This document shows positions 16,233 through 23,544 of a stretch of 29,554 bases of DNA, one piece after another (within the stretch, counting starts at the first letter, position 1; the number at the start of each line of letters is the position of its first letter). A program made the translations under genes and the position numbers. The DNA is taken from positions 1 through 29,554 of the forward strand of contig JAIRUU010000048.1 of assembly GCA_031254225.1 (NCBI GenBank), in the 5' to 3' direction. The notes beneath the pieces were generated by a model. The model made no database searches, had not been told where the DNA came from, and saw only the letters and a program-made list of their open reading frames with translations. This DNA comes from Candidatus Elusimicrobium euhamitermitis. Its GTDB lineage: Bacteria > Elusimicrobiota > Elusimicrobia > Elusimicrobiales > Elusimicrobiaceae.

Positions 16233-17663
16233 ATGTTTTCTTATACTAATTTCATAATTATTCCCGTGGCCGCGGCCGTGCTTGTTTCTTTTTTAAACAA
16301 ACGCCCGCGCGCGGCGCTGCTTGTTTCCCTGTTTGCGCTGGCAGCGTGTTTTGCGCTGGCTTACGCGGTTTACTTTATTAACCACGCGGGCGTTAACGCG
16401 CAGGAAATTTTCAGCGGCGAGGATATTTTTTCAGTCCTCATGCTCGGGCTCATTTATCTGGTTTCTTTCTGCGTGATATGGTTTGCTTCTTATACTGAAA
16501 AAACGGACAGGAAAGGCACTTATTACGCTTTGATTCTGACGGCCGCCGCGGGCATGGCCGGCATTACCGTGGCGCGTGATTTTTTTACCGTCTACGTGTT
16601 TTTGGAAGTAATAGCGGTCTGTTCTTTTACGCTGATAGCTTTTTATGACAAGCCTGAGGGGACCGAGGGCGCGATAAAATATTTTTATCTTTCCGCGCTG
16701 GCTTCTATAGCCATAATTTTTGCGATAGCGGTTTTATTTTTGTACGCCGGCGGCACGAGTTTCGCGCATTTGAAAGACGCTATGGCGGCTAACGTCAACG
16801 GCGGGCCGGTTATGAACGTTTTCTTGGGTATTATGGCCTGCGGTTTTATGGTTAAGACGGGCCTTGTGCCTTTCCACACCTGGACGCCGGACGCTTACGC
16901 GGGCGCGTCAACGCCGGTTTCCGCGCTGCTCGCGGGCATTGTCACAAAAGCCGCGGGCGCGTATACTTTAATTAAAATCACCGTCATGCTTGGGCTGGTT
17001 AACCATCTGACGGCGTTAAATCCCGTCGGCAAAAGCATAATGCTGTTCGGCACCGTATCAATAATAGTAGGCGCGGTCATGGCTTTGCAGCAGACTAATT
17101 TTAAAAGAATGCTGGCCTACTCAAGCATAAGCCAGATGGGTTATATTTTTCTGGCGGCTGGGTTGGCCACGCCGCTCGGTTTGATGGGCGCGGTGTTCCA
17201 TTTGTTTAACCACGCCACGTTTAAAACCTCTTTATTTTTCAGCGCGGGCGCGTTGGAAAGCGCGGCCGGCACATGCAATATTAAAGAGCTTTACGGGCTT
17301 GAAAAACAAATGCCGTATACGTCAGCGTTTTCTCTTATTTCAATGCTTTCCACGGCGGGCATACCGCCGCTTTCGGGGTTTTGGAGCAAGCTTTTGATTA
17401 TAGCCGCGCTTTGGCAGGCGGGGTTTTATCTGTTTGCGTTTATCGCGCTGCTTGCAAGCGTCATAACGCTGGCTTACTTCCTGCGCGCGCAGAGAAATAT
17501 TTTCTTCGGCCGCGCGGAAGGCAAAATGAAAACCGTCAAAGAAGTTTCCGCTGGCATGCTTGCGCCGGCGGGTATTTTTACGGTTATTATAATCGCCGTA
17601 GGGCTGTATTTCCCTTTTATGTATAACACGTTTTTGGAGCCTTTTGTAAGGGGGCTTAAATGA
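16233..17663 (+). CDS. Antiporter-like subunit 3 (NuoN/MrpD type)
   Basis: 476-residue polytopic membrane subunit starting immediately after the previous stop (TAA then ATG). The functional residues of the family are all visible: the TM5 glutamate in VFLEVIAVCSFTLIAF, lysine and proline in KTGLVPFHTWTPDAYAGAS, lysine in AGIVTKAAGAYTLIKI, LAYSSISQMGYIF, FNHATFKTSLFF and AGIPPLSGFWSKL. This points to an active ion-translocating module, closest in style to NuoN and MrpD. It overlaps the next gene by 4 nt (ATGA). Confidence 0.92.
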   Translation: MFSYTNFIIIPVAAAVLVSFLNKRPRAALLVSLFALAACFALAYAVYFINHAGVNAQEIFSGEDIFSVLMLGLIYLVSFCVIWFASYTEKTDRKGTYYALILTAAAGMAGITVARDFFTVYVFLEVIAVCSFTLIAFYDKPEGTEGAIKYFYLSALASIAIIFAIAVLFLYAGGTSFAHLKDAMAANVNGGPVMNVFLGIMACGFMVKTGLVPFHTWTPDAYAGASTPVSALLAGIVTKAAGAYTLIKITVMLGLVNHLTALNPVGKSIMLFGTVSIIVGAVMALQQTNFKRMLAYSSISQMGYIFLAAGLATPLGLMGAVFHLFNHATFKTSLFFSAGALESAAGTCNIKELYGLEKQMPYTSAFSLISMLSTAGIPPLSGFWSKLLIIAALWQAGFYLFAFIALLASVITLAYFLRAQRNIFFGRAEGKMKTVKEVSAGMLAPAGIFTVIIIAVGLYFPFMYNTFLEPFVRGLK

Positions 17664-18142
17664 CCCATCTGGCTATTTTAATTTCTATGGTAATTACGTC
17701 GGTGCTTGCGGCGCAGAGCAGGAATTTTATTTACGCCGCCATGTGGCTTGCCTTGCTTTCCGCGACGGTAGCCGTCGCCATGTTTAACATGGGCGCGCCG
17801 TGGGCCGCGGTTTTTGAACTTTCGGTCTGCGCGGGTCTTATTACCGTTTTATTCGCGGGCACGGCAAGCATGCTTGGCAAAGGCACAAAGTACGCGCAGA
17901 ACGAGCGCAGGTTTATGAAATATCTGCCGCTTGGTCTTTTTGCGTTCGGCGTGTGTTTATGGTACATAACTTATCCGTACGCGGCTTTATTAAAACCGTC
18001 TCAGATTACGCAAACCACGCCCATGATGGTGGGGGACATTATCTGGCAGTTAAGGTATAAAGATTTAATAGGACAGATTTGCATGTTTGTCGCCGGCGTG
18101 CTGATGGTAAAAGCGTTTTTCGGGAGAGTTAAAGATGAATGA
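17660..18142 (+). CDS. NuoJ-like membrane subunit
   Basis: 160-residue membrane protein. The N-terminal half follows the NuoJ/MbhD pattern: RNFIYAAMWLALLSATVAVAM, then an AVFELSVCAGLITVLF segment equivalent to the helix that carries a pi-bulge in complex I. A second hydrophobic pair lies near 95-110 and 137-155. In complex I this subunit belongs to the region that passes redox energy to the antiporter modules. The start is within the 4-nt overlap with the preceding gene, and the end overlaps the NuoK-like gene by 8 nt. Confidence 0.82.
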   Translation: MTHLAILISMVITSVLAAQSRNFIYAAMWLALLSATVAVAMFNMGAPWAAVFELSVCAGLITVLFAGTASMLGKGTKYAQNERRFMKYLPLGLFAFGVCLWYITYPYAALLKPSQITQTTPMMVGDIIWQLRYKDLIGQICMFVAGVLMVKAFFGRVKDE

Positions 18143-18479
18143 GATTTTAAATTTCGGCGCGCAGTTTTTTACGCCGGATAATTTATATCTGGACTGGTTT
18201 ACCGCCGTGCTTCTTTTTTTCACTGGCGTTTACTGCATGGCCAGTTCCCGCAACATGCTGCGCACGCTGCTGGGCATTGAAATTTCTTCAAAAGGATGCA
18301 TGTTCGCGCTGCTGTCCGCAGGGTATACTATAGGGAATATTGATTTTGCGCAGGCCGTTATAATGATTATGATAGGCATTGAGGTTGTTATTGTCGCCGT
18401 CGGGCTCGGGCTTATTATACGTTCTTACGCGCAAAAGGGCAACCTTGATATTTTGGATTTAAAGAATTTGAGGGGCTGA
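18135..18479 (+). CDS. NuoK-like (MrpC-type) membrane subunit
   Basis: 114-residue protein with three hydrophobic helices, the typical NuoK/MnhC layout. Both membrane glutamates expected for NuoK are present: LLGIEIS near residue 50 and MIGIEVVIVAVGLGLI near 84. GGGAGAG lies about 8 nt before ATG 18135. In the complex it would form part of the proton/ion path next to the NuoJ-like and NuoA-like subunits. One base separates its stop from the next ATG. Confidence 0.88.
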   Translation: MNEILNFGAQFFTPDNLYLDWFTAVLLFFTGVYCMASSRNMLRTLLGIEISSKGCMFALLSAGYTIGNIDFAQAVIMIMIGIEVVIVAVGLGLIIRSYAQKGNLDILDLKNLRG

Positions 18480-18480
18480 C

Positions 18481-18819
18481 ATGGCAAACTTTTTACTTTT
18501 CCCGCCGGTAATTTTTATCGTGGCTTACGCGTTAATCTGGCTGTTTTCAAAATTAACGGCCGGTTTTGCGCCGAAGCCGGATAATACTCCGCAGGGCAAA
18601 CTGGACCCTTACGCCTGCGGCGAGGAATATGAGTCCAAAAAAGTTGAGCCGGATTACAAAACGTTTTTTCCGTTTGCAATATTTTTTACGGTTATCCATG
18701 TCGCGGGCTTGATGATTGCGACGCTTGCCGCGTCCAGCGTCGGCTGGGTGCTGACCGGTTTTGCGGTAATGTACGTCGTAAGCATTGCCGCGGTTTTTGC
18801 GGTTTTGTATTCAAAATAA
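18481..18819 (+). CDS. NuoA-like membrane subunit
   Basis: 112-residue protein with three hydrophobic segments (about 5-25, 60-82, 86-108). The NuoA-type loop PYACGEE near residues 40-46 matches the PYECG signature. The next helix (FFPFAIFFTVIHVAGLMIATL) aligns with the NuoA FFxxAxxFxxFDVE helix, but the acidic DVE pair reads HVA here. In complex I this subunit lies at the quinone-site junction. Its presence is unusual for a true hydrogenase of the Ech or FHL type. Identification rests on loop, helix order and neighbours, so it is good but not certain. Confidence 0.78.
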   Translation: MANFLLFPPVIFIVAYALIWLFSKLTAGFAPKPDNTPQGKLDPYACGEEYESKKVEPDYKTFFPFAIFFTVIHVAGLMIATLAASSVGWVLTGFAVMYVVSIAAVFAVLYSK

Positions 18820-18828
18820 GAACGGGCA

Positions 18829-19359
18829 ATGATTATGAAGAAAGAACTGGCGGTAACGGGTAAAATAGAAAGCAAAATATTTTTTATACGCGGAAAAAAC
18901 GTTATGCTGGACCGTGATTTGGCGGAATTGTACGCGGTCCCTACAAAGCGTATTAATGAAGCCGTAAAGCGTAACAAAAAACGCTTTCCGCAAGACTTTA
19001 TTTTTCAGCTTAGCCGACGGGAAATGGAGGAACTGGTCGCAAATTGCGACCGGTTCGCCAGTTTGAAACATTCTTCGTCAAATCCATACGCTTTTACGGA
19101 ACACGGCGTGGCTATGCTGTCCAGCGTGCTTAGCAGTGACCGCGCCGTAAAAATTAATATTCAAATAATCAAGACTTTCGTCGCGGTGCGGCAATATGCC
19201 TTGAAAGTTCAGGGCGATGAAAACATAGCAGGCAGATTGGGTATTGTTGAAAGAGCCTTGTTGTCAACGGATAAACGCGTTGATGATATTATACTTACGC
19301 TTAACGCTATGCTGGAAGCCGAAGAGAAAGAAGACTGTAAAAAAATAGGTTTTGTATAA
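18829..19359 (+). CDS. ORF6N-domain protein inserted in the hydrogenase operon
   Basis: 176-residue soluble protein. The first 110 residues match the ORF6N domain: IFFIRGKNVMLDRDLAELYAV, TKRINEAVKRNKKRFPQDFIF, LSRREMEEL, and YAFTEHGVAMLSSVLSS. ORF6N proteins are found in phages, plasmids and accessory loci and are thought to bind DNA. The C-terminal part is helical. It sits between NuoA-like (9 nt gap) and NuoB-like (21 nt gap) genes on the same strand and has no known role in hydrogenases. ATG 18835 has slightly better spacing to GGG than ATG 18829; neither ribosome binding site is strong. It could be a passenger gene or a regulator. Confidence 0.88.
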   Translation: MIMKKELAVTGKIESKIFFIRGKNVMLDRDLAELYAVPTKRINEAVKRNKKRFPQDFIFQLSRREMEELVANCDRFASLKHSSSNPYAFTEHGVAMLSSVLSSDRAVKINIQIIKTFVAVRQYALKVQGDENIAGRLGIVERALLSTDKRVDDIILTLNAMLEAEEKEDCKKIGFV

Positions 19360-19380
19360 TTATTGTTTTAGGAGTTTTTG

Positions 19381-19824
19381 ATGAAGTCCATAAGAGAACA
19401 GGTTGTCGCGTGGGCAAGGAAAAAATCCCCCTGGCTTTTGCATTATAATTCCGGCTCATGCAACGGGTGCGATATTGAAACAGTGGCCGCGCTTACACCG
19501 CGTTTTGACGTGGAGCGCTTCGGCATAATGCTTCACGGCACGCCGCGGCACGCGGACGTTCTTGTGGTAACGGGCGCGGTTTCGCGCCAGCAGGAAAAAA
19601 GACTCTTAAGAATTTATAACCAGATAGCGGAGCCTAAATTCGTCGTCGCCGTTGGCGCGTGCGCCTGCAGCGGCGGGGTTGTGCACGGCTGTTACGGCCT
19701 GCTCGGCGGGGCGGATAAACTGCTGCCCGTTTCCGCTTATATTCCGGGCTGCCCGCCGCGGCCGGAGGCGCTTATTGACGGAATTGTTAAGTTGTTAACG
19801 CGGATTGAAGGGGGAAATAAATGA
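19381..19824 (+). CDS. Group 4 [NiFe]-hydrogenase small subunit (NuoB-like)
   Basis: 147-residue iron-sulfur protein that would hold the cluster next to the NiFe site. Cluster ligands appear as C27 and C30 in SCNGCD, C94 in GACACSGG and C124 in PGCPPRPE, the pattern shared by NuoB and group 4 small subunits. It is short, as in EchC and MbhJ, and lacks the extra cluster domain of group 1 hydrogenases. ATG 19381 is chosen because AGGAG lies 6 nt upstream. It overlaps the NuoC-like gene by 4 nt. Confidence 0.93.
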   Translation: MKSIREQVVAWARKKSPWLLHYNSGSCNGCDIETVAALTPRFDVERFGIMLHGTPRHADVLVVTGAVSRQQEKRLLRIYNQIAEPKFVVAVGACACSGGVVHGCYGLLGGADKLLPVSAYIPGCPPRPEALIDGIVKLLTRIEGGNK

Positions 19825-20351
19825 TGTTTAAAAAAACTAAGGAAGAAATTTTAAAAGAAAATCTTGAAACCGGTTTGAAGGGCAAAGTAACGGATATTAC
19901 CATACGCCGCGCCAACCGCGTTTATTCAATGTGCAAAGGGGAAGACGTTTGGGATATTACAAAATATATGATGGAAAAACTGGGATTTGATTATCTTTGC
20001 ACCATTACCGGCGCGGACTGCGGGGAAACAATTAACATTTTATATCATTGGGGGCATAAAGACGGCACGCTTTTTACGCTGGAAGCCGTAACGCCGGCCG
20101 CAAAATCAGAACTTAAAACTATTACGGACTTAATACCCGGCGCTGTTTATTATGAGCGCGAACTTGTAGATTTGCTGGGCGTCAACGTAACGGGTCTGCC
20201 GCAGGGCAACCGCTACCCGCTGCCGGACGATTTTCCGCAGGGCCAGCACCCGCTCAGAAAAAGCTGGGACGCGGCAAAGTATATAAAAGACAGCGAGGAC
20301 CGCGAGGCCGCCGTCAGAAAAATACAGGAGGATAACGCATGCCGAAAATAA
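19821..20351 (+). CDS. NuoC-like (30-kDa) hydrogenase subunit
   Basis: 176-residue soluble subunit of the peripheral arm. The family signature is clear: YYERELVDLLGVNVTGLP near 112-129, then YPLPDDFPQGQHPLRKSWD near 132-150. It is expected to bind the NuoB-like and NuoD-like proteins. Two adjacent ATG codons (19821, 19824) are possible starts. The end overlaps the large-subunit gene by 13 nt, and AGGAGG (20325-20330) inside this gene is the ribosome binding site of that gene. Confidence 0.9.
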   Translation: MMFKKTKEEILKENLETGLKGKVTDITIRRANRVYSMCKGEDVWDITKYMMEKLGFDYLCTITGADCGETINILYHWGHKDGTLFTLEAVTPAAKSELKTITDLIPGAVYYERELVDLLGVNVTGLPQGNRYPLPDDFPQGQHPLRKSWDAAKYIKDSEDREAAVRKIQEDNACRK

Positions 20352-21535
20352 CCGTCCCGTTAGGGCCGCAGCATCCCGCGTTAAAGGAGCCGGGCAGTTT
20401 CTTACTGTGTCTGGAAGGGGAACAAATTGTAGACGCTACTTTGCGTCTGGGGTACAATCACCGCGGGGTTGAAAAAGCGGCGGAGAGCAGAAATTATATT
20501 CAGGCTATGTATCTTATTGAGCGCGTCTGCGGCATATGCTCCCACGCGCACGCGACGGCGTACGTCATGAATGTTGAAGAACTTGCGGGCGCCGACGTTC
20601 CGAAGCGCGCAAAAGCCATACGCGTAATTATCGGCGAACTTGAAAGGCTGCACAGCCACCTGTTGTGGCTGGGCGTTGCCGCGCATGAAATAGGTTTTGA
20701 TACTTTATTTATGTATTCCTGGCGTGACAGAGAAATGGTAATGGACGCGCTGGAAACAATTTCCGGCAACCGCGTTCATTATTCCATGAACACGCCGGGC
20801 GGCGTGCGCCGCGATATTACGGCGGAGCAGGTTAAAACAGTTCTGGCAAAAGTTGAAGCTTTGGAACGCCGCATAAAATATTATATAGACCTTGCCACGC
20901 AGGAGCCGACGGTTATCGCCCGCACAAAAGGCGTGGGCGTTCTGCCTAAAGACGAAGCCGTAAAACGCTGCGCCGCGGGCCCGCTGGCAAGAGCCTCCGG
21001 TGTTGCGCGCGACGTGAGGAAGGACGACCCTTATTTACTTTACGGCGAGCTTGATTTTAAATTAATCACGTCCGACGCGTGCGACGTTTTCGGCCGTCTC
21101 TACGTCCGCGCTTTTGAGATGCTTGAGTCCTGCAAAATTTTAAAACAGGTTTTGAACTGGCTGCCGGAAGGCGCCATATCCGTCAAAATCCCCGTCAAAC
21201 TGCCGCCAGGCCAGGCGGTAAACCGCTATGAAGCGCCCAGGGGGGAGGACGTGCATTATCTGAAGTCAGACGGCGGCTTAAACCCAGCGCGCGTAAAAGT
21301 CCGCGCGCCGACATTGGCAAATTTTACCAGCGTGGATTATATGCTGAAAGGGGACCAGCTGGCGGACGCCGCTATCATTATTGCGGCGATAGACCCGTGC
21401 TTTTCCTGCACGGACAGAGCGACGATTGTTACGCCGGCAGGCACTGGCATTATGAGCTGGCGGGACATGCGCTCTCACGGCATAGAGTTTTACAAGAAAA
21501 AAGGAATAGACTTCTCAAAAGTAAAGGTATTTTAA
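20339..21535 (+). CDS. Group 4 [NiFe]-hydrogenase large (catalytic) subunit
   Basis: 398-residue catalytic subunit of the NuoD/HycE/EchE family, predicted to form H2 from electrons of reduced ferredoxin (or the reverse). All four NiFe ligands are present: C64 and C67 in ERVCGICSH, C354 and C357 in DPCFSCTDR. True complex I NuoD has lost these cysteines, so this is a hydrogenase. After R360 there is a 38-residue tail (from ATIVTPAG onward), like the tail that HycI removes from HycE in E. coli. The maturation protease gene lies downstream in the same operon. It begins with GPQHPALKEPGSF, the usual N-terminus of the family. Confidence 0.96.
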   Translation: MPKITVPLGPQHPALKEPGSFLLCLEGEQIVDATLRLGYNHRGVEKAAESRNYIQAMYLIERVCGICSHAHATAYVMNVEELAGADVPKRAKAIRVIIGELERLHSHLLWLGVAAHEIGFDTLFMYSWRDREMVMDALETISGNRVHYSMNTPGGVRRDITAEQVKTVLAKVEALERRIKYYIDLATQEPTVIARTKGVGVLPKDEAVKRCAAGPLARASGVARDVRKDDPYLLYGELDFKLITSDACDVFGRLYVRAFEMLESCKILKQVLNWLPEGAISVKIPVKLPPGQAVNRYEAPRGEDVHYLKSDGGLNPARVKVRAPTLANFTSVDYMLKGDQLADAAIIIAAIDPCFSCTDRATIVTPAGTGIMSWRDMRSHGIEFYKKKGIDFSKVKVF

Positions 21536-22495
21536 ATGACAGAAACACTTTGGTCGCTGTTTTATATAGCCATTTACCCGGGCATGTTTTTTTTAATAGC
21601 TTACGGTTTGTTCTGCCAGTGGTTTGACCGCAAACTTTACGCGCAAATGCAAAACAGGCGCGGCCCGGGCTTATTCCAGCCGCTGGCGGATTTGGTTAAA
21701 CTGTTGTCAAAAGAAATTGTTATACCCAAAAACGTTACAGAAGTAAGAATGTTCAAAATACTGCCTTACATTGCCATTGCGGCCGTTACAACCGCCGCTT
21801 TGATGATACCTTTTGAAAGCGCGGGCAGCGTGGTAAATTTCCAGGGAGATTTGATAGCAGTCCTGTATATTTTAACTATTCCGACGGTAACTTTCTTTCT
21901 TATAGGCTGGAGTTCGCAAAGCCCGTATTCTGCAATAGGCTCCATGCGCGTGCTGACGCAGCTGTTCGCGTATGAAGTGCCGCTTATGCTGGCTATGCTT
22001 GCGCCTGCGGTTTTGGCCGGCAGCTGGAACACGTCTGACATTTCGCTTTTTTACGCGTCCCGCCCGCTGCTTATGCTGGTTAACGTCATCGGCTTGGGCG
22101 TGTCTTTGGTCGCGCTGCAGGGCAAGCTGGAGCGCGTGCCTTTTGACATACCGCACGCGGAGACGGAAATTGTGGGCGGCGTGTTTACTGAATATTCGGG
22201 GCGTTTGTACGGTTTTATAAAACTGGCTATTGATATGGAAATGGTCGTCGTGGCCGCGCTCATAAACGCGGTTTTTCTGGGCGGCAGCTTAGGACTGTCC
22301 GGCGTTTTGGGTTTTGCTTTATTTATAATTAAAACTTTGTGTATAGTTTTTGTGCTTGCTTTAATAAAATCTCTTATGGCGCGCGTGAGGATTGAACAGA
22401 TGCTCGCGTTTTGCTGGAAATATCTTGCGCCGCTTAGCATTTTGCAGATTATAATAAGTATCGTCATGAGGAGTATTGTATGGCAAGGCCTTTAA
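21536..22495 (+). CDS. NuoH-like membrane anchor subunit
   Basis: 319-residue membrane protein with about eight helices that docks the hydrogenase arm to the membrane (NuoH/HycD/EchB family). Visible signatures are WFDRKLYAQMQNRRGPGLFQPLADLVKL near 25-52, YSAIGSMRVLTQLFAYEVPLM near 125-145 and PFDIPHAETEIVGGVFTEYSG near 203-223. The charged residues of these loops are the ones conserved in complex I. Its ATG follows the large-subunit TAA directly, and the end overlaps the ferredoxin-like gene by 16 nt. Confidence 0.94.
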   Translation: MTETLWSLFYIAIYPGMFFLIAYGLFCQWFDRKLYAQMQNRRGPGLFQPLADLVKLLSKEIVIPKNVTEVRMFKILPYIAIAAVTTAALMIPFESAGSVVNFQGDLIAVLYILTIPTVTFFLIGWSSQSPYSAIGSMRVLTQLFAYEVPLMLAMLAPAVLAGSWNTSDISLFYASRPLLMLVNVIGLGVSLVALQGKLERVPFDIPHAETEIVGGVFTEYSGRLYGFIKLAIDMEMVVVAALINAVFLGGSLGLSGVLGFALFIIKTLCIVFVLALIKSLMARVRIEQMLAFCWKYLAPLSILQIIISIVMRSIVWQGL

Positions 22496-22899
22496 AAGCT
22501 TTGGGGGAAGTGCTTAACAATTTATTTAAAAAACCAGCCACGTCCCAATATCCCGTTAAAAAGCACACGCCGGCGGAGCGTTACCGCGCGCGCATAAAAT
22601 TTACGCCTGAGGAATGCATAGGCTGTAATATATGTATGCGCAACTGTCCGGCTAACGCTATTACTATCAAACAGATTAACCTCGAGGCCAAGCCGCAGAC
22701 TTTGCCCGACGGTAAAGTTGTGCCGGCCAAACGCAAATTTAAATGCGTTATTGACCTGTCCCGCTGCATTTACTGCGCGCAGTGCGTGGACGGCTGCCCC
22801 AAAAAAGCGCTGAAATCCACGGACGAATTTGAGCTTGCTGCGTTTGACAAAAAAGCTTTGCAGGACGAATTTAAACACCCTGACGAGACTGCGAAATGA
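22480..22899 (+). CDS. NuoI-like 2[4Fe-4S] ferredoxin subunit
   Basis: 139-residue subunit with two [4Fe-4S] cluster motifs: C46-x2-C49-x2-C52-x3-C56 and C96-x2-C99-x2-C102-x3-C106, each followed by Pro. It would pass electrons from soluble ferredoxin to the small subunit. The N-terminal amphipathic stretch (ALGEVLNNLFKKP) resembles the membrane-contacting helix of NuoI. No NuoE, NuoF or NuoG genes are present, so electron input is unlikely to be NADH. It overlaps the protease gene by 4 nt (ATGA). Confidence 0.94.
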   Translation: MARPLKALGEVLNNLFKKPATSQYPVKKHTPAERYRARIKFTPEECIGCNICMRNCPANAITIKQINLEAKPQTLPDGKVVPAKRKFKCVIDLSRCIYCAQCVDGCPKKALKSTDEFELAAFDKKALQDEFKHPDETAK

Positions 22900-23360
22900 T
22901 AAAGAAAATCAAGAGTCTTCCGGCGGAAAAAGTTTTATTTCTCGGCATAGGAAACACCGCGCGGGGGGACGACGGCGCGGGACCGTATTTTATCAATTCC
23001 CTCGGCAGCGTTTCCCAGCGGCATAAATATAAATTTATTGACTGCGGCGTAATGCCGGAAAGTTTTGTCAAAGAAATAAAAGCCTGCAAACCAGCGCTTA
23101 TAGTTTTTGTGGACGCCGCTGATTACGGCGGCGAGAAAGCGGAAATACGCGAACTCAGTTTATCTGAAATAGACGGCGTTTCCGCGTCCACGCACTCCAT
23201 GCCGCTGACGTTGCTTGCCAAATTTCTGGCGGCGGAAATACAACCCGCGCCGGATTTTCTCTTCTTAGGCGTTCAGGCCGCGTCCGTGAACATCGGCGAT
23301 GACTTGGACAACGATATCATCCACTCCATAAACAATCTCGTCGCCGCGCTTGTAATTTAA
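22896..23360 (+). CDS. HycI-type [NiFe]-hydrogenase maturation protease
   Basis: 154-residue endopeptidase that removes the C-terminal tail of the large subunit after nickel insertion. Expected nickel-sensing residues of the HycI/HybD family are visible: D26 in GNTARGDDGAGP, an aspartate of VDAAD (73-76) and H100 in STHSMPL. The order GDDGAGP, VDAAD, EIR, THSMPL, FLGVQ closely follows E. coli HycI, fitting a DPCxSCTDR substrate rather than a group 1 enzyme. It is the last gene of the hydrogenase operon. Nickel insertion genes (hypA-F) are not in the window. Confidence 0.93.
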   Translation: MIKKIKSLPAEKVLFLGIGNTARGDDGAGPYFINSLGSVSQRHKYKFIDCGVMPESFVKEIKACKPALIVFVDAADYGGEKAEIRELSLSEIDGVSASTHSMPLTLLAKFLAAEIQPAPDFLFLGVQAASVNIGDDLDNDIIHSINNLVAALVI

Positions 23361-23509
23361 AATCAGCTCAGAAGTAACAGCATACAGGCAAAAAATTTTT
23401 ATATAATCTAAAATAATTATATTAAAAGGGCCGCGGCAATTTTCCGTATGATTTTTCCGGCTCCGGGCAGGCAGAGGTCTTGCGCGCAAAATACTCATCA
23501 TAATAGATG

Positions 23510-23515
23510 TATAAT
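23510..23515 (+). promoter_or_regulatory. Possible -10 box for the moxR-bat operon
   Basis: A perfect TATAAT lies 29 nt before the moxR start, in the 184-nt gap after the hydrogenase operon. No convincing -35 box is seen at normal spacing. The rest of the gap holds only a weak AT-rich 7-bp hairpin (23401-23407 with 23416-23422) and no clear terminator, so read-through from the hydrogenase operon is possible. Confidence 0.4.
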
Positions 23516-23544
23516 ATAAATATATACGTTAGGGAGGGGAATTT

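Noticed and set aside
20339..21535. Annotation as NADH-quinone oxidoreductase subunit D (complex I).
   Set aside because: All four NiFe-ligand cysteines and a cleavable tail are present, a maturation protease is in the operon and NADH-module genes are missing, so it is a hydrogenase.
23401..23422. AT-only inverted repeat after the hydrogenase operon as a terminator.
   Set aside because: The stem is 7 bp of A-T pairs only with an 8-nt loop and no following T run, so it is too weak.
23265..23501. 78-codon minus-strand frame crossing the hydrogenase-bat gap.
   Set aside because: It overlaps the protease gene in antisense, has no ribosome binding site or recognisable domain, and looks like a shadow frame.
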